Shown here: positions 27,771 to 38,349 of the stretch, piece after piece
Layout of the letters: each line of letters begins with the position of its first letter
How positions within the stretch are numbered: the stretch's first letter is position 1
Assembly: GCA_030388825.1 (NCBI GenBank)
Contig: CP128835.1
Span: forward strand, 1,916,001 to 1,980,000
Origin: Rossellomorea sp. AcN35-11
GTDB lineage: Bacteria > Bacillota > Bacilli > Bacillales > Bacillaceae_B
Length of the DNA stretch: 64,000 bases
Direction of reading: 5' to 3'
Made by a program: the position numbers and the translations under genes
Notes under the pieces: model-generated
Databases searched by the model: none
What the model saw: the letters and a program-made list of their open reading frames with translations, nothing else
What the model was told of the DNA's origin: nothing

Positions 27771-28946
27771 TTAACTGCCAGGTTTTTGTTTCAGTTGCTG
27801 CCGGATGGAGTAGAGGGCTTTGTCTACGGTTTGTTTATTCTTCTCTGTGATTTCGGGTTTTCTTGGGATGGGTTTGTACATGTCCGGTTTATCCCACCAT
27901 TCCGTCGGCAGGGGCATTCCGGCTTTATTTTCCCAGCGCTCCGTCCATTTTATCGGGAAGGAAGAGGCAAGGTCCATTCGATTGGTCATTTGCATCCAAA
28001 TCAGCGCCCAGGCACGTGGGACCACCCTCCAAATGTCGTAACCCCCGCCTCCAACGGCAATCCATTTTCCTCCGCAGTATTCATGGGCAAGGTCGTGGGC
28101 GATACGGGGGATTTCCCGGTAAATATTCATCGTACCTGAAAGGTGGGTAAGGGGGTCATAGTAATGGGCATCTGCCCCGTTTTGAGTTAAGATGACATCG
28201 GGCTTGAAGAACTCGATCACTTCACGGAAGGACGTTTCATAAGCTTCAAGCCAGGACTCATCTTCAGTAAAGGCATCCAGTGGAATATTGAATGAATACC
28301 CATAGCCTTTCCCATGTCCACGTTCATTGATATTACCCGTACCGGGGAAGAGATAGCGTCCCGTCTCATGGATGGATAGGGTGCAGACGGTCGGGTCATC
28401 ATAGAACGACCACTGCACCCCGTCCCCATGATGGGCATCCGTATCGACATATAAGACCCTCGCTCCATATTTCTCCTGAAGATAGCGAATCGCAACGGAG
28501 CTGTCGTTATAGATACAGAAGCCTGATGCTTTCCCTTTGAAGCCATGATGCAATCCACCCCCAAGATGGAGGGCGTGTTTCGCCTTTCCCGTCATGACGT
28601 AGTCAACAGCCGTCAACGTACCGCCAACTAAATAAGCGCTTGCTTCATGCATGCCTTTAAACATCGGAGTATCCTCTGTACCGATTCCGAATCCTTCTGC
28701 CTGATCCTGAGGGAGTTGGCCGACACTTGCCCTCTTGACAGCGTTTACATAGTTGGGATCATGATTCAGGAATAACTCTTCGTCGGTAGCCATCCGCGGA
28801 GGGACAATTTCATCCCCATGAAGAGCTTTCGTCTCCTGGAGTAAATCCATCGTCAAGGTCAATCGGGTTTGATTGAAAGGATGCTCATCGGAGAACCGAT
28901 ACCCGAGGAGCTCGTCAGAATAAATGAATACTGCATCCTTCATCAT
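27771..28946 (-). CDS. acuC: Acetoin utilisation protein AcuC, class I HDAC-like deacetylase
   Basis: A 391-residue zinc deacetylase of the arginase/HDAC fold that removes the acetyl group placed on AcsA by AcuA, reactivating it. Motifs are [22 protein letters not shown] (catalytic His pair), [13 protein letters not shown] (zinc Asp/His), [14 protein letters not shown] and [15 protein letters not shown]. The start is the first ATG of the ATGATGAAGG string at 28946, 8 nt after AGGA, so the 5' end overlaps the acuB stop. It is the last gene of acuABC and faces the palindromic repeat array. Confidence 0.95.
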   Translation of the reverse strand: MMKDAVFIYSDELLGYRFSDEHPFNQTRLTLTMDLLQETKALHGDEIVPPRMATDEELFLNHDPNYVNAVKRASVGQLPQDQAEGFGIGTEDTPMFKGMHEASAYLVGGTLTAVDYVMTGKAKHALHLGGGLHHGFKGKASGFCIYNDSSVAIRYLQEKYGARVLYVDTDAHHGDGVQWSFYDDPTVCTLSIHETGRYLFPGTGNINERGHGKGYGYSFNIPLDAFTEDESWLEAYETSFREVIEFFKPDVILTQNGADAHYYDPLTHLSGTMNIYREIPRIAHDLAHEYCGGKWIAVGGGGYDIWRVVPRAWALIWMQMTNRMDLASSFPIKWTERWENKAGMPLPTEWWDKPDMYKPIPRKPEITEKNKQTVDKALYSIRQQLKQKPGS

Positions 28947-29588
28947 GATGAAATTCCTGGCATGTTTGGCCATAACACGTCATATCCTTCTTTCTTAAGA
29001 TCAGCGATCACGTTCATGGGATTCATGGTTCTTACGCGGAATACAAGGATTTTGTATTGCTCGTCCTTCTTATCCGGATAAACGAGAACACTTTGAATAT
29101 TGGAGTTGTTCCTTCTGATGATACCGGCAACCTCATAGAGGATGCCGGCTTTATGCGGGACTTTCACTTCAATCTGAGAACCGGGCTGGTGGGCTCCGGT
29201 TAATTGAATGAGAGTGTACAGGAGGTCTGTTTCTGTGATGATCCCGACGAGTTTTTTCCTTTAAGATCGGAAGGCAGCTGATCCGGTGTTCATAGAAAAG
29301 GGCTGCAACCTCTTCGACAAAATCCAGTGGATGACCCGTGATCACATCCTTTTTCATAATCAGCTCAATGGGATTCTGCAACACCCTGGCAGAGGACTCA
29401 TCATGTAAAATCGATGGGGTACCATCCTTTACATCACGGTCACTTATGATTCCGATCACTTCCATCCCTTCATTCGTGATCGGGATATGCTTGATCTTCT
29501 TTTCCCGCATTAATGTAATGGCCGTTTCTATCGTATCGTCTGCTTTCAATGTTTCGACCTTTGTTTTCATGATTTCTTCTACAATCAC
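28943..29588 (-). CDS. acuB: AcuB, CBS-pair and ACT-domain protein, frameshifted
   Basis: Two CBS repeats ([57 protein letters not shown]) followed by a C-terminal ACT-like domain ([32 protein letters not shown]). The frame breaks after ILKEK. Removing one base from the T6 at 29252-29257 restores [23 protein letters not shown] and a 214-residue protein, the B. subtilis length. The start is the GTG at 29588, preceded by GGGGTGGAG. Its role in acetoin or acetate use is regulatory and poorly defined; adenine-nucleotide sensing by the CBS pair is inferred. Confidence 0.88.
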
Positions 29589-29619
29589 GTTCTCCACCCC
29601 TTTAGAAAACTTGTCTATA

Positions 29620-30252
29620 TCAATACATGAAACGATTCATAAATCTCAATTGGTCAAACCGCTGGATGGATTCAGCATCCACTCTCTTGCCGATTCTCGC
29701 CATAAGGCAGTTGGCAGGGTGAGAGCTGATTTCAGGGTCATCGGTTGCGTAATATTCCAAGCCGCCGGCATTCATCATCTTTTCCATCACTTTACGATAT
29801 TCCCACACGTTCAAGCCGGTTCCTTTCAGGTCCCAATGCCAATAATATTCAGTCGTAATGACAATGAAATCTTCCATATAATCATCCATCATGGATACTC
29901 TTAAAAGGTTTTTTCCCACTGAAGCCCCACGGAACTTAGGAATGACTTCGATTGCCCCAAGCTCGATAAGATTCTTCATCTTCCCCTGGGACCAACGTTC
30001 AAGGGGATCAGGATATAAATATGTAACATATCCGACGATCGTATGATTGTCTCTTGCAATCAGAATTCGTCCTTCTGGTAAACTGGCAATCTCAACAAGG
30101 GCTTTATGCTGCTGAGCAGGAGGTCTGAAAGCGACTAAATCTTCATGGAAATCAAGCCGGGACAATTCCTCGGGGGAAACAGGTCCTTCGATGACAATGT
30201 TTCCTTTCACTGTCTTTAATTCAGTTGCGTTATACGTTTTTTTCAATTTCAT
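29620..30252 (-). CDS. acuA: AcuA, GNAT-type protein acetyltransferase acting on AcsA
   Basis: 210 residues, the exact length of B. subtilis AcuA when started at the ATG at 30252 behind GGTGGTG. The GNAT fold is visible in GRILIARDNHTIVGYVTYLYPDPLERW, the acetyl-CoA loop PKFRGASVGKNLLRVSMMDDYMED, and the highly conserved TTEYYWHWDLKGTGLNVWEYRKVMEKMMNAGG. It acetylates the active-site lysine of acetyl-CoA synthetase and turns it off. It is the first gene of acuABC, and a cre overlaps the -35 region of its promoter. Confidence 0.96.
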   Translation of the reverse strand: MKLKKTYNATELKTVKGNIVIEGPVSPEELSRLDFHEDLVAFRPPAQQHKALVEIASLPEGRILIARDNHTIVGYVTYLYPDPLERWSQGKMKNLIELGAIEVIPKFRGASVGKNLLRVSMMDDYMEDFIVITTEYYWHWDLKGTGLNVWEYRKVMEKMMNAGGLEYYATDDPEISSHPANCLMARIGKRVDAESIQRFDQLRFMNRFMY

Positions 30253-30284
30253 CTGCACACCACCTAAAGATATTCCTCTCATTC

Positions 30285-30320
30285 ATTATACATGAAATGA
30301 GCAAATGTAGAGCGCTTTCA
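30285..30320 (-). promoter_or_regulatory. acuABC promoter with an overlapping cre
   Basis: On the minus strand TATAAT (30290-30285) is preceded by TGAAAGCGCTCTAC (30320-30307). That matches the cre consensus TGWNANCGNTNWCA at all but the last two bases and covers the -35 position, so CcpA binding here would repress acuABC. Confidence 0.6.
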
Positions 30321-30442
30321 CAAAATTTTCAGACCCTTTCTACGAAAATACTATTCTGCTATACCTAGACACAGCAGGGGGTTTCAGCCGAACTTGTCCA
30401 ATAAGAAACGTATTCAATCGGTATGGCAGATTTTTTAAAAAA

Positions 30443-30471
30443 TTGAGAAAATATAAAATGTATACTATAAT
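30443..30471 (+). promoter_or_regulatory. Sigma-A promoter of acsA
   Basis: TTGAGA (30443-30448), a 17-nt spacer and a perfect TATAAT (30466-30471), 37 nt before the acsA start. Confidence 0.8.
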
Positions 30472-30507
30472 AAGATTGTAATTTCTTACATAAGGGGGAT
30501 GCTGTAT

Positions 30508-32227
30508 ATGAAAGTGGAAGCGTTACCAGTAACGAAGGGAAACTATAATCTTGAGAACTATGAAAAAACCTACGAATCATTTGATTGGAAAGAGGTTGAA
30601 AAGGAATTTTCATGGGCGGAGACGGGGCGTGTCAATCTGGCACATGAAGCCATCGACCGGCACGCAGAATCTTTCAGGAAAAACAAAGTCGCTCTTTATT
30701 ACCGAGATGCAGAACGTGATGAAAAATATACGTATTCTGATATGAAGAAGATGTCGAACAAAGCAGGTAATGTATTGAAGCGTTTTGGTGATGTGGAAAA
30801 AGGTGACCGTGTCTTTATCTTTATGCCAAGATCACCAGAATTGTATTTTTCCCTGCTGGGAGCGGTGAAGTTAGGAGCCATCGTCGGTCCTCTTTTTGAG
30901 GCATTCATGGAGGGAGCCGTCCGTGACCGCCTGGAGGACAGCGAAGCGAAAGTATTGATCACGACTCCTGAGCTGTTGAAGAGGGTTCCCGTGAGCGAAC
31001 TTCCAAACTTGAAGCATGTTTTCTTAGTGGGAGAGGAGATTGAGGAAGACGATGTCCACATCGATTTCCTTACGAAATTTACAGAAGCGAGCGATAAGCT
31101 TGCAGTGGAATGGGTAGACCGTCAGGACGGATTGATCCTTCATTATACATCAGGTTCCACTGGAAAGCCTAAAGGGGTCCTGCATGTCCATAACGCCATG
31201 ATGCAGCACTATCAGACCTCCAAGTGGGTCCTTGATCTTCAGGAAGAAGATGTGTATTGGTGCACAGCGGATCCAGGCTGGGTTACAGGGACTTCGTATG
31301 GAATCTTCGGTCCGTGGCTGACGGGTGCTTCCAATGTCATTGTAGGGGGACGCTTCAAGCCGGAGAATTGGTACAAAACCATTGAAGATTATGGAGTATC
31401 GGTCTGGTACAGTGCACCAACCGCCTTCAGGATGCTCATGGGGGCAGGGGATGAAGTGGTAAAACAATTCGACTTAAGCTCCCTCCGCCATATCCTCAGT
31501 GTAGGGGAGCCTTTGAACCCGGAAGTTGTCCGCTGGGGGATGAAAGTATTCAATATGCGCATCCATGATACATGGTGGATGACTGAAACAGGGGGACAAT
31601 TGATCTGTAACTATCCATGCATGGAAATTAAACCAGGCTCAATGGGGAAACCGTTCCCTGGTGTAAAGGCCGCGATTGTAGATGATCAGGGGAATGAAGT
31701 GCCTCCTTATCGAATGGGGAACCTGGCCATCAAAAAGGGCTGGCCGTCCATGATGAATCAGATCTGGAATAACCCACAGAAATATGAATCTTACTTTATG
31801 CCAGGTGATTGGTATGTATCGGGGGATTCAGCGTATATGGACGAAGACGGATATTTCTGGTTCCAGGGCCGGATCGATGATGTCATCATGACGTCAGGAG
31901 AGCGTGTCGGACCATTCGAGGTGGAAAGCAAGCTTGTGGAACATCCGGCTGTGGCTGAAGCAGGTGTCATCGGTAAGCCTGATCCGGTACGGGGGAGAAA
32001 TCATCAAGGCATTCATCGCCCTCCGCGACGGATATGAAGTGACAGACGAGCTAAAAGAAGAAATTCGTCAATTCGTGAAAAAAGGCCTGGCTGCCCATGC
32101 AGCACCAAGGGAAATCGAATTCCGAGACAAGCTTCCAAAAACACGGAGTGGTAAAATCATGAGACGTGTGTTGAAAGCCTGGGAGCTGGATCTTCCTACA
32201 GGTGATTTAAGTACAATGGAAGATTAA
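30508..32227 (+). CDS. acsA: Acetyl-CoA synthetase AcsA, frameshifted at a G5 run
   Basis: This enzyme activates acetate to acetyl-CoA through acetyl-AMP. Motifs of the AMP-forming family are LHYTSGSTGKPKGVLH, WCTADPGWVTGTSYGIFGPW, DTWWMTETGG, and the C-terminal hinge YFWFQGRIDDVIMTSGERVGPFEVE with the catalytic Lys region RSGKIMRR. The frame breaks at 31991-31995. One G fewer gives DPVRGEIIKAFIALRDGYE and a 572-residue protein, the B. subtilis length. The start is the ATG at 30508, 9 nt after AAGGGGG, matching the known N-terminus. It is divergent from acuABC, whose product AcuA controls it. Confidence 0.95.
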
Positions 32228-32232
32228 TAGAC

Positions 32233-32271
32233 GAAAGAAGCCCCACTCATAGTGAGTGGGGCTTCTTTGTT
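32233..32271 (+). terminator. Terminator after acsA
   Basis: A perfect 13-bp stem (32237-32249 with 32253-32265) with a modest T-rich tail. Confidence 0.8.
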
Positions 32272-32281
32272 GTTCCTCAAC

Positions 32282-32321
32282 AAAAAAGACGGGCAAAAAG
32301 GTCATCCCTTTTTGCCCGTCT
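32282..32321 (-). terminator. Terminator of the PBP gene
   Basis: A perfect 14-bp stem (32288-32301 with 32307-32320) is followed on the minus strand by T6. Confidence 0.85.
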
Positions 32322-32334
32322 ATCTGTTCACGAA

Positions 32335-35274
32335 CTAGTTTTGTTCAGAAGGTGGTTCAGGATCGGCAGGTGGTTCTGTGCCTCCGTCACCGCCTCCGTC
32401 ACCGCCTCCGTCACCACCGCCGTCATCATCTGGTGGCGGCGGTTCAGGCTTATCCGGTTCAGGTGGAGGATCCACCGGTTTATCTCCAGGCGGTTTCGGT
32501 TCCGGTTCTTCAGGCTTTGGCTCTGGTTCCGGCTTACCGATTTGTACAGTGTTCGAATGTGCGGATTGTTTTCCGGCTACATCAACCGCAACTACATAGT
32601 ATTCGCCATTTCCGACGGAAACTGAATAGTTTGCACCCGATTTGACACTGCCGACCTTACTGCCGGATTTAGAGTAGACACGGTATCCGACTACATCACC
32701 GCTTGCGGACGGTGTCCACGTGATGGTGTTTCCTTTCGCACTCGCTTTAACGGTTCCCGGAGCCGCACCATCATCTGCAATTTTATTCTCTGCGATGAGC
32801 ACATTTTTAAATCGTTTATCATCTTCCGGAATGAGTTTAGCTGGATTTCCTGGGACGGAACCAAAAACATTTTTCACAAAGTCGGGATTTAAGATCACTC
32901 CCGGTTCTGAAAATTCTTCCGGTGTATTCGGCAATGCTAAATATTTTTTCCCGTTTACCATGACATAGCGGCTCATGAGCAGGCTGTCATCGGTTTTGGT
33001 CGGAACATATTTAGCGTTGAATAAATCGCTTTTTACCAAGCCTGCTTGACTGCAAGCTTCTGAAGGAAGTAAGCCTGAAATCGAGCAGAAGGATCTTCTT
33101 ACGATTCCTGCCGGCTGCTGGAACCGTGCATCGGGATCGATCAATTCAGGAGCGAATTCTCTTGTATCATTTAACAGGTAGGACCATAAGCGTATATTTC
33201 GCAATCCATAATGTCCATACTGTGCTCTCGATCCAGGAGTGTTTAAGGATGAAGGTGTGTCATATCCGAACCAGGTCCCGAAGGTGATGCTTGGATTGGA
33301 AGCGACAAACCAGTGATCCTTATAGTCCTGACTCGTCCCGGATTTCCCGGCCCAGTCGGAACCGAAGTTCAGGTAAGTCTTGGCATAGCGCCCTGTACCA
33401 AGGGAATGGTCAAGCGTGTCCCTCATCATATCGATGGCAAGGTATGCCGTTTGTGGACTGAATACATCCACCGGATCTACTTTATGCTCATACACGATCT
33501 TTCCATCCTGATCGACGATTTTATCGATCATGTAGGCATCGATGAATTTTCCGCCATTGGCGAATGTCGTATAGGCATTCACATTCTCTTCGACGGTAAC
33601 CCCGCTTGTAGTTGCACCGAGTGCGAGAGACAGGTTATTGTCATATCGGCTGTTTAGAGTCGTAAAGCCCATTTTAAGGAGGAACTCTTTAAAGGGATTA
33701 CGGTTATAGATATTCGCATATGTCCGTACAACAGGGAGGTTCAAGGATTCTGCCAGTGCATAACGTGCAGGGAAAAGTCCCCGCTCATTAAGCGAATAGT
33801 TCTCAGGCTGCCAGCCATTGATATTTACGCCGACATCAGGAAGTGGGGATCCCGGAGAAATGTACCCGTATTCCAGTGCCGGTGCATACGCAAGCAGGGG
33901 CTTCATGGTGGATCCGTTTGACCTTAGTGCCTGTGTGGCATGGTTGATCTGTTCCAGTTTGAAATCACGGCCACCGATGAAGCTGATGATGCGGCCTGTT
34001 TTGTTCTCGATCATCATGGCACCTACTTGAACCGGCTTCTGTACTTCGACTTCTTCACCAGTTTCCGGATCCGTCACCGTTTCATATTTATTTGGTCCAT
34101 ACATTTCGTAGGCATCTTTCGTCTTTTGCATTTGATCATAGATCTTTTTATTTATGGTTGAGTGGATGTCATATCCGCTTTGACGGACATTCCGGTCCGC
34201 GAGTGTTCGGTATTTCTCTTCCAGCTCATCATTGTTTTCAAGATCTTCTTTCGAATAGCCATCTTTTTCAGCCAGGACATTTGTCATGATGTCCACTGCT
34301 CTCCTTTCGAGTTCAGCAGTCAGCCATGGGTATTGTTCGTTGGGTGATGGTGTCGGCTTGACAAAGTCTTTCGTCAAGTCATATGCGACGGCATCTTCGT
34401 ATTCTTTATCCGTAATATATCCTTCACGGTGCATCCTATAGAGTACCGTGTTTTTCCGGCTCATGCCGGGCTCCAGATTCTCTTTCAATTCCCCATTGTT
34501 CATAAATGGAGTGTAAGAAAATGGGGCTTGTGGAAGTCCTGCGATGAATGCGGATTGAGGCAATGTCAAGTCCTTGGCGTCTACCCCGAAAATCCCTTTG
34601 GCAGCGGATTGAACCCCGGCGATATTCCGGCCGGATGAATTACGGCCAAGAGTCGCCACATTCAGATAAGCTTCCAGTATTTCATCTTTTTCAAAGAAAC
34701 GTTCCAAACGAAGGGCAAGAAGGATTTCCTTCGCTTTTCGTTCGAATGACACTTCATTCGTCAGAATCTGGTTCTTGATCAGCTGTTGTGTGAGTGTACT
34801 ACCACCTGATTGTGTGGAGGAATTGGTGAATTCCTGAAGTACGGCCCGCATGATCGCTTTCGGTACAACACCGTTATGCTCTTTGAAGTATTCATCTTCC
34901 GTGGCAATGACGGCATTCCGAAGATCTTCTGATACATCTTTAAGCTCGACTTCCTCGCGTTCCAGGTCTGTCCGGAGTTTACCGAGATAAACGTTATCGG
35001 CGAAGTAAAGCTGTGAGGTTTCCTCGTAGTTGTATATGTCCTTTTTCATCTGGTCATAAGGACGGATCGGTTCTTCCTTGACGAGAGAAGCGAAATAACC
35101 CGCTCCCACTCCACCTGCAAAAACAAATCCCAGTACAAATATCACTGCCAGGAGCAATGACAGGTTCCAGAATACCCCGTATGTAATTCGTGCCCGTTTG
35201 TGTAATCCAGTATTTGATAAAAACCTGATAGCAGGGTCTAATTTTTCGAGTAATGTTTTCCATTTTTCCTTCAT
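32335..35274 (-). CDS. Class A penicillin-binding protein with FN3 domain and low-complexity tail
   Basis: A 979-residue bifunctional cell-wall synthase. A short cytoplasmic part and one TM helix come first. The GT51 glycosyltransferase follows (ATEDEYF with catalytic Glu126, GGSTLTQQLIKN, EKDEILEAYLN). The transpeptidase comes next, with Ser455-T-M-K, Ser510-L-N and Lys644-S-G-T. The C-terminus adds a fibronectin type III domain (APGTVKASAKGNTITWTPSASGDVVGYRVY ...) and a Pro/Glu then Gly/Asp tail with three GGGD repeats, which should lie outside the membrane. The start follows GGGGGGAATGAATAG. The symbol is left open because several B. subtilis class A PBPs are similar. Confidence 0.93.
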   Translation of the reverse strand: MKEKWKTLLEKLDPAIRFLSNTGLHKRARITYGVFWNLSLLLAVIFVLGFVFAGGVGAGYFASLVKEEPIRPYDQMKKDIYNYEETSQLYFADNVYLGKLRTDLEREEVELKDVSEDLRNAVIATEDEYFKEHNGVVPKAIMRAVLQEFTNSSTQSGGSTLTQQLIKNQILTNEVSFERKAKEILLALRLERFFEKDEILEAYLNVATLGRNSSGRNIAGVQSAAKGIFGVDAKDLTLPQSAFIAGLPQAPFSYTPFMNNGELKENLEPGMSRKNTVLYRMHREGYITDKEYEDAVAYDLTKDFVKPTPSPNEQYPWLTAELERRAVDIMTNVLAEKDGYSKEDLENNDELEEKYRTLADRNVRQSGYDIHSTINKKIYDQMQKTKDAYEMYGPNKYETVTDPETGEEVEVQKPVQVGAMMIENKTGRIISFIGGRDFKLEQINHATQALRSNGSTMKPLLAYAPALEYGYISPGSPLPDVGVNINGWQPENYSLNERGLFPARYALAESLNLPVVRTYANIYNRNPFKEFLLKMGFTTLNSRYDNNLSLALGATTSGVTVEENVNAYTTFANGGKFIDAYMIDKIVDQDGKIVYEHKVDPVDVFSPQTAYLAIDMMRDTLDHSLGTGRYAKTYLNFGSDWAGKSGTSQDYKDHWFVASNPSITFGTWFGYDTPSSLNTPGSRAQYGHYGLRNIRLWSYLLNDTREFAPELIDPDARFQQPAGIVRRSFCSISGLLPSEACSQAGLVKSDLFNAKYVPTKTDDSLLMSRYVMVNGKKYLALPNTPEEFSEPGVILNPDFVKNVFGSVPGNPAKLIPEDDKRFKNVLIAENKIADDGAAPGTVKASAKGNTITWTPSASGDVVGYRVYSKSGSKVGSVKSGANYSVSVGNGEYYVVAVDVAGKQSAHSNTVQIGKPEPEPKPEEPEPKPPGDKPVDPPPEPDKPEPPPPDDDGGGDGGGDGGGDGGTEPPADPEPPSEQN

Positions 35275-35368
35275 CTATTCATTCCCCCCAGAACATTCCC
35301 ATTATAGCATATTTCCAGAAAGCCTGTCGTAAAAAGTCAAATAAAATAGACTTTTATGGGGAGTTTAG

Positions 35369-35397
35369 TTGACTATTTTTTTAGAGTATGATAAAAA
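35369..35397 (+). promoter_or_regulatory. Candidate tyrS promoter
   Basis: TTGACT (35369-35374), a 17-nt spacer and TAAAAA (35392-35397) lie just upstream of the T-box leader. The -35 is strong and the -10 weak. Confidence 0.45.
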
Positions 35398-35459
35398 CCA
35401 TATATAGCTAAATGAATGTTGGTCCGGCTAACCGCTGGATATTTACTTAAAAAATGAAT

Positions 35460-35692
35460 GTGTGATCGCAATGAGAGGAACAAGTAGTCTGCCTTCCCTG
35501 TTATAAAGAGAGTCAGTGGTTGCTGTAAACTGACACAAATGGCGGATGAATTACATCCTGGAGCTTTTGCTGTGAACCTTGAGTAGCAGCAAACGGTTAA
35601 AGCCGTTATCTTGATTGAGTGAAGGATGAATTCCTTAAATTGGGTGGTACCGCGCGACAGCGTCCCTGCATAGATGCAGGGACTTTTTTGTT
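35460..35692 (+). promoter_or_regulatory. T-box riboswitch leader of tyrS
   Basis: The T-box sequence GGGTGGTACCGCG (35642-35654) forms the antiterminator bulge that reads the tRNA CCA end. The terminator GTCCCTGCA/TGCAGGGAC plus T6 lies at 35662-35689. Stem I spans about 35500-35592 with an apical GGATG/CATCC hairpin and an AGTAG loop-E stretch, and Stem III is AACGG/CCGTT at about 35592-35607. Uncharged tRNA should favour read-through into tyrS. I could not find an obvious Tyr codon at the specifier position (see findings). Confidence 0.92.
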
Positions 35693-35726
35693 GCCTTTTT
35701 ATCGCCCAGAGCGTGTTACACAATAA

Positions 35727-37001
<1,275 letters not shown>

Positions 37002-37017
37002 TTTGATTAGCAGGTCA

Positions 37018-37064
37018 GTGCGGTATCCGTTTCATTTTTTGGAAGCGGGTACCGTGCTTTTTTT
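37018..37064 (+). terminator. Terminator after tyrS
   Basis: An imperfect stem GCGGTATCCG/CGGGTACCG with a 16-nt loop is followed by T7. Confidence 0.7.
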
Positions 37065-37122
37065 GTATGTGGGAAGAGGAATTGCAAAGGTGTTTTGTGG
37101 ATTGGAAATGAGAGAACGGTTT

Positions 37123-37316
37123 TTGAAAAGATATTTTGAAAATTGAAAATAACGGGTCCGTTTTTGAAAATAAATCTCTAAAATTGAAAACAAGAGTGCT
37201 GCTTTTGAAAAGATATCTCTAAAATTGAAAATAAACATTCCATTCTGAAAATAAATCTCAAAATTTAAAAACAACTTCATAAGAGAATGACAGCACATAT
37301 TGAAAACAAACGTCAA
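37123..37316. repeat. Degenerate 20-21 bp tandem array, word TTGAAAATAAATCTCTAAAA
   Basis: TTGAAAA or a one-base variant starts at 37123, 37143, 37164, 37184, 37205, 37225, 37245 and about 37264, again at 37300, so spacing is 20-21 bp through about nine units. Every second unit carries ATCTCTAAAA. The array lies between the tyrS terminator and the facing rpsD terminator; no gene is supported in 37065-37352. Confidence 0.7.
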
Positions 37317-37352
37317 TGCCTTCAGATCATGACTTATTTTACTAAAGAAGTC

Positions 37353-37388
37353 AAAAAAAAAACACTGCCCATAGAATGGACAGTGTCA
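37353..37388 (-). terminator. Terminator of rpsD
   Basis: A stem ACACTG/CAGTGT extended by imperfect pairs is followed on the minus strand by a run of nine T. Confidence 0.75.
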
Positions 37389-37400
37389 TTTTCACAAAGA

Positions 37401-38003
37401 TTAACGAGAGTAGAACTCAACGATAAGAGCTTCATTGATTTCAGCCGGTAATTCAGAACGCTCAGGAACGCGTGTGAATGTACCTTCTAATTTGTCAGCA
37501 TCGAAAGTTAGGAATTCAGGAACAAAGCTGTTCACTTCCATCGCTTCTTTGATGATGTCAAGGTTACGTGATTTTTCACGAACTGAGATTGTTTGACCAG
37601 GAAGTACGCGGAATGAAGGGATGTCTACGCGAGATCCGTTCACTGTTACGTGACCGTGGTTAACAAGTTGACGTGCTTGACGACGAGTACGAGCAAGACC
37701 TAAACGATAAACAACGTTATCCAGGCGGCACTCAAGTAGCGCCATGAAGTTTTCACCGTGTTTACCTTGTAATTTGCCAGCTTGGTCAAATAGGTTACGG
37801 AATTGACGCTCAGTTACTCCGTACATGTGACGAAGTTTTTGCTTCTCTTGAAGTTGTAAACCGTACTCAGAGATTTTTTTACGTTGGTTAGGACCATGTT
37901 GTCCAGGAGCGTAAGGACGCTTTTCTAATTCTTTACCCGTACCGCTTAGAGAGATTCCAAGACGACGAGATAATTTCCAGCTTGGGCCAGTATATCGAGC
38001 CAT
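37401..38003 (-). CDS. rpsD: 30S ribosomal protein S4
   Basis: A 200-residue S4 with the canonical [37 protein letters not shown] start and the S4 RNA-binding domain ([40 protein letters not shown]). It nucleates 16S rRNA assembly and, in B. subtilis, represses its own synthesis. The start is the ATG at 38003, with GGAGGAG 7-8 nt upstream; the longer frame into the leader is not coding. The gene is monocistronic, far from the main ribosomal operons, as in B. subtilis. Confidence 0.97.
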   Translation of the reverse strand: MARYTGPSWKLSRRLGISLSGTGKELEKRPYAPGQHGPNQRKKISEYGLQLQEKQKLRHMYGVTERQFRNLFDQAGKLQGKHGENFMALLECRLDNVVYRLGLARTRRQARQLVNHGHVTVNGSRVDIPSFRVLPGQTISVREKSRNLDIIKEAMEVNSFVPEFLTFDADKLEGTFTRVPERSELPAEINEALIVEFYSR

Positions 38004-38188
38004 GAAAGACTCCTCCTTTATTGTTTTTATTTTGTTGTAAAATAAAAACACCTGTGAATAAACAATTATGTGCATTTTGTTTTCATGTACCTTCGCCCTA
38101 GCAGCAGAGGGTTACAAGATACACCTCACGGATAGAGGAACAAAATACGGTCATAAAGGACTTCACTGAAGCTGCATTATTTTACACA
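38004..38188 (-). promoter_or_regulatory. Long rpsD 5' leader, candidate S4 autoregulatory RNA
   Basis: From the promoter at 38195-38223, transcription should begin near 38188, leaving about 185 nt before rpsD with no open frame. A leader of this kind binds S4 in B. subtilis. I have not derived a structure here. Confidence 0.5.
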
Positions 38189-38194
38189 AAGAAT

Positions 38195-38223
38195 ATTATA
38201 TGATGTGGGAGAATAGAAGTCAA
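38195..38223 (-). promoter_or_regulatory. Strong sigma-A promoter of rpsD
   Basis: On the minus strand TTGACT (38223-38218), a 17-nt spacer and TATAAT (38200-38195), close to consensus. Confidence 0.85.
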
Positions 38224-38349
38224 GGGAGTTTTTTTAGGTGAGAGGATTTAGTAGATTACCCGGGAGGATGTTCTCTAAACAATATAGTCCTAAAGTCATT
38301 CTATATGGTATAATAAATAATGACAAATTTGTTAAATAGGTGAATGTCG

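Noticed and set aside
27611..28150. Plus-strand open frames over the palindromic repeats and the acuC 3' end
   Set aside because: They are composed of palindrome sequence and the antisense of acuC, with no ribosome binding site or recognisable product.
32378..32625. Plus-strand open frames opposite the PBP tail
   Set aside because: They are the reverse of the Gly/Asp/Pro repeat coding region; low complexity keeps several frames open.
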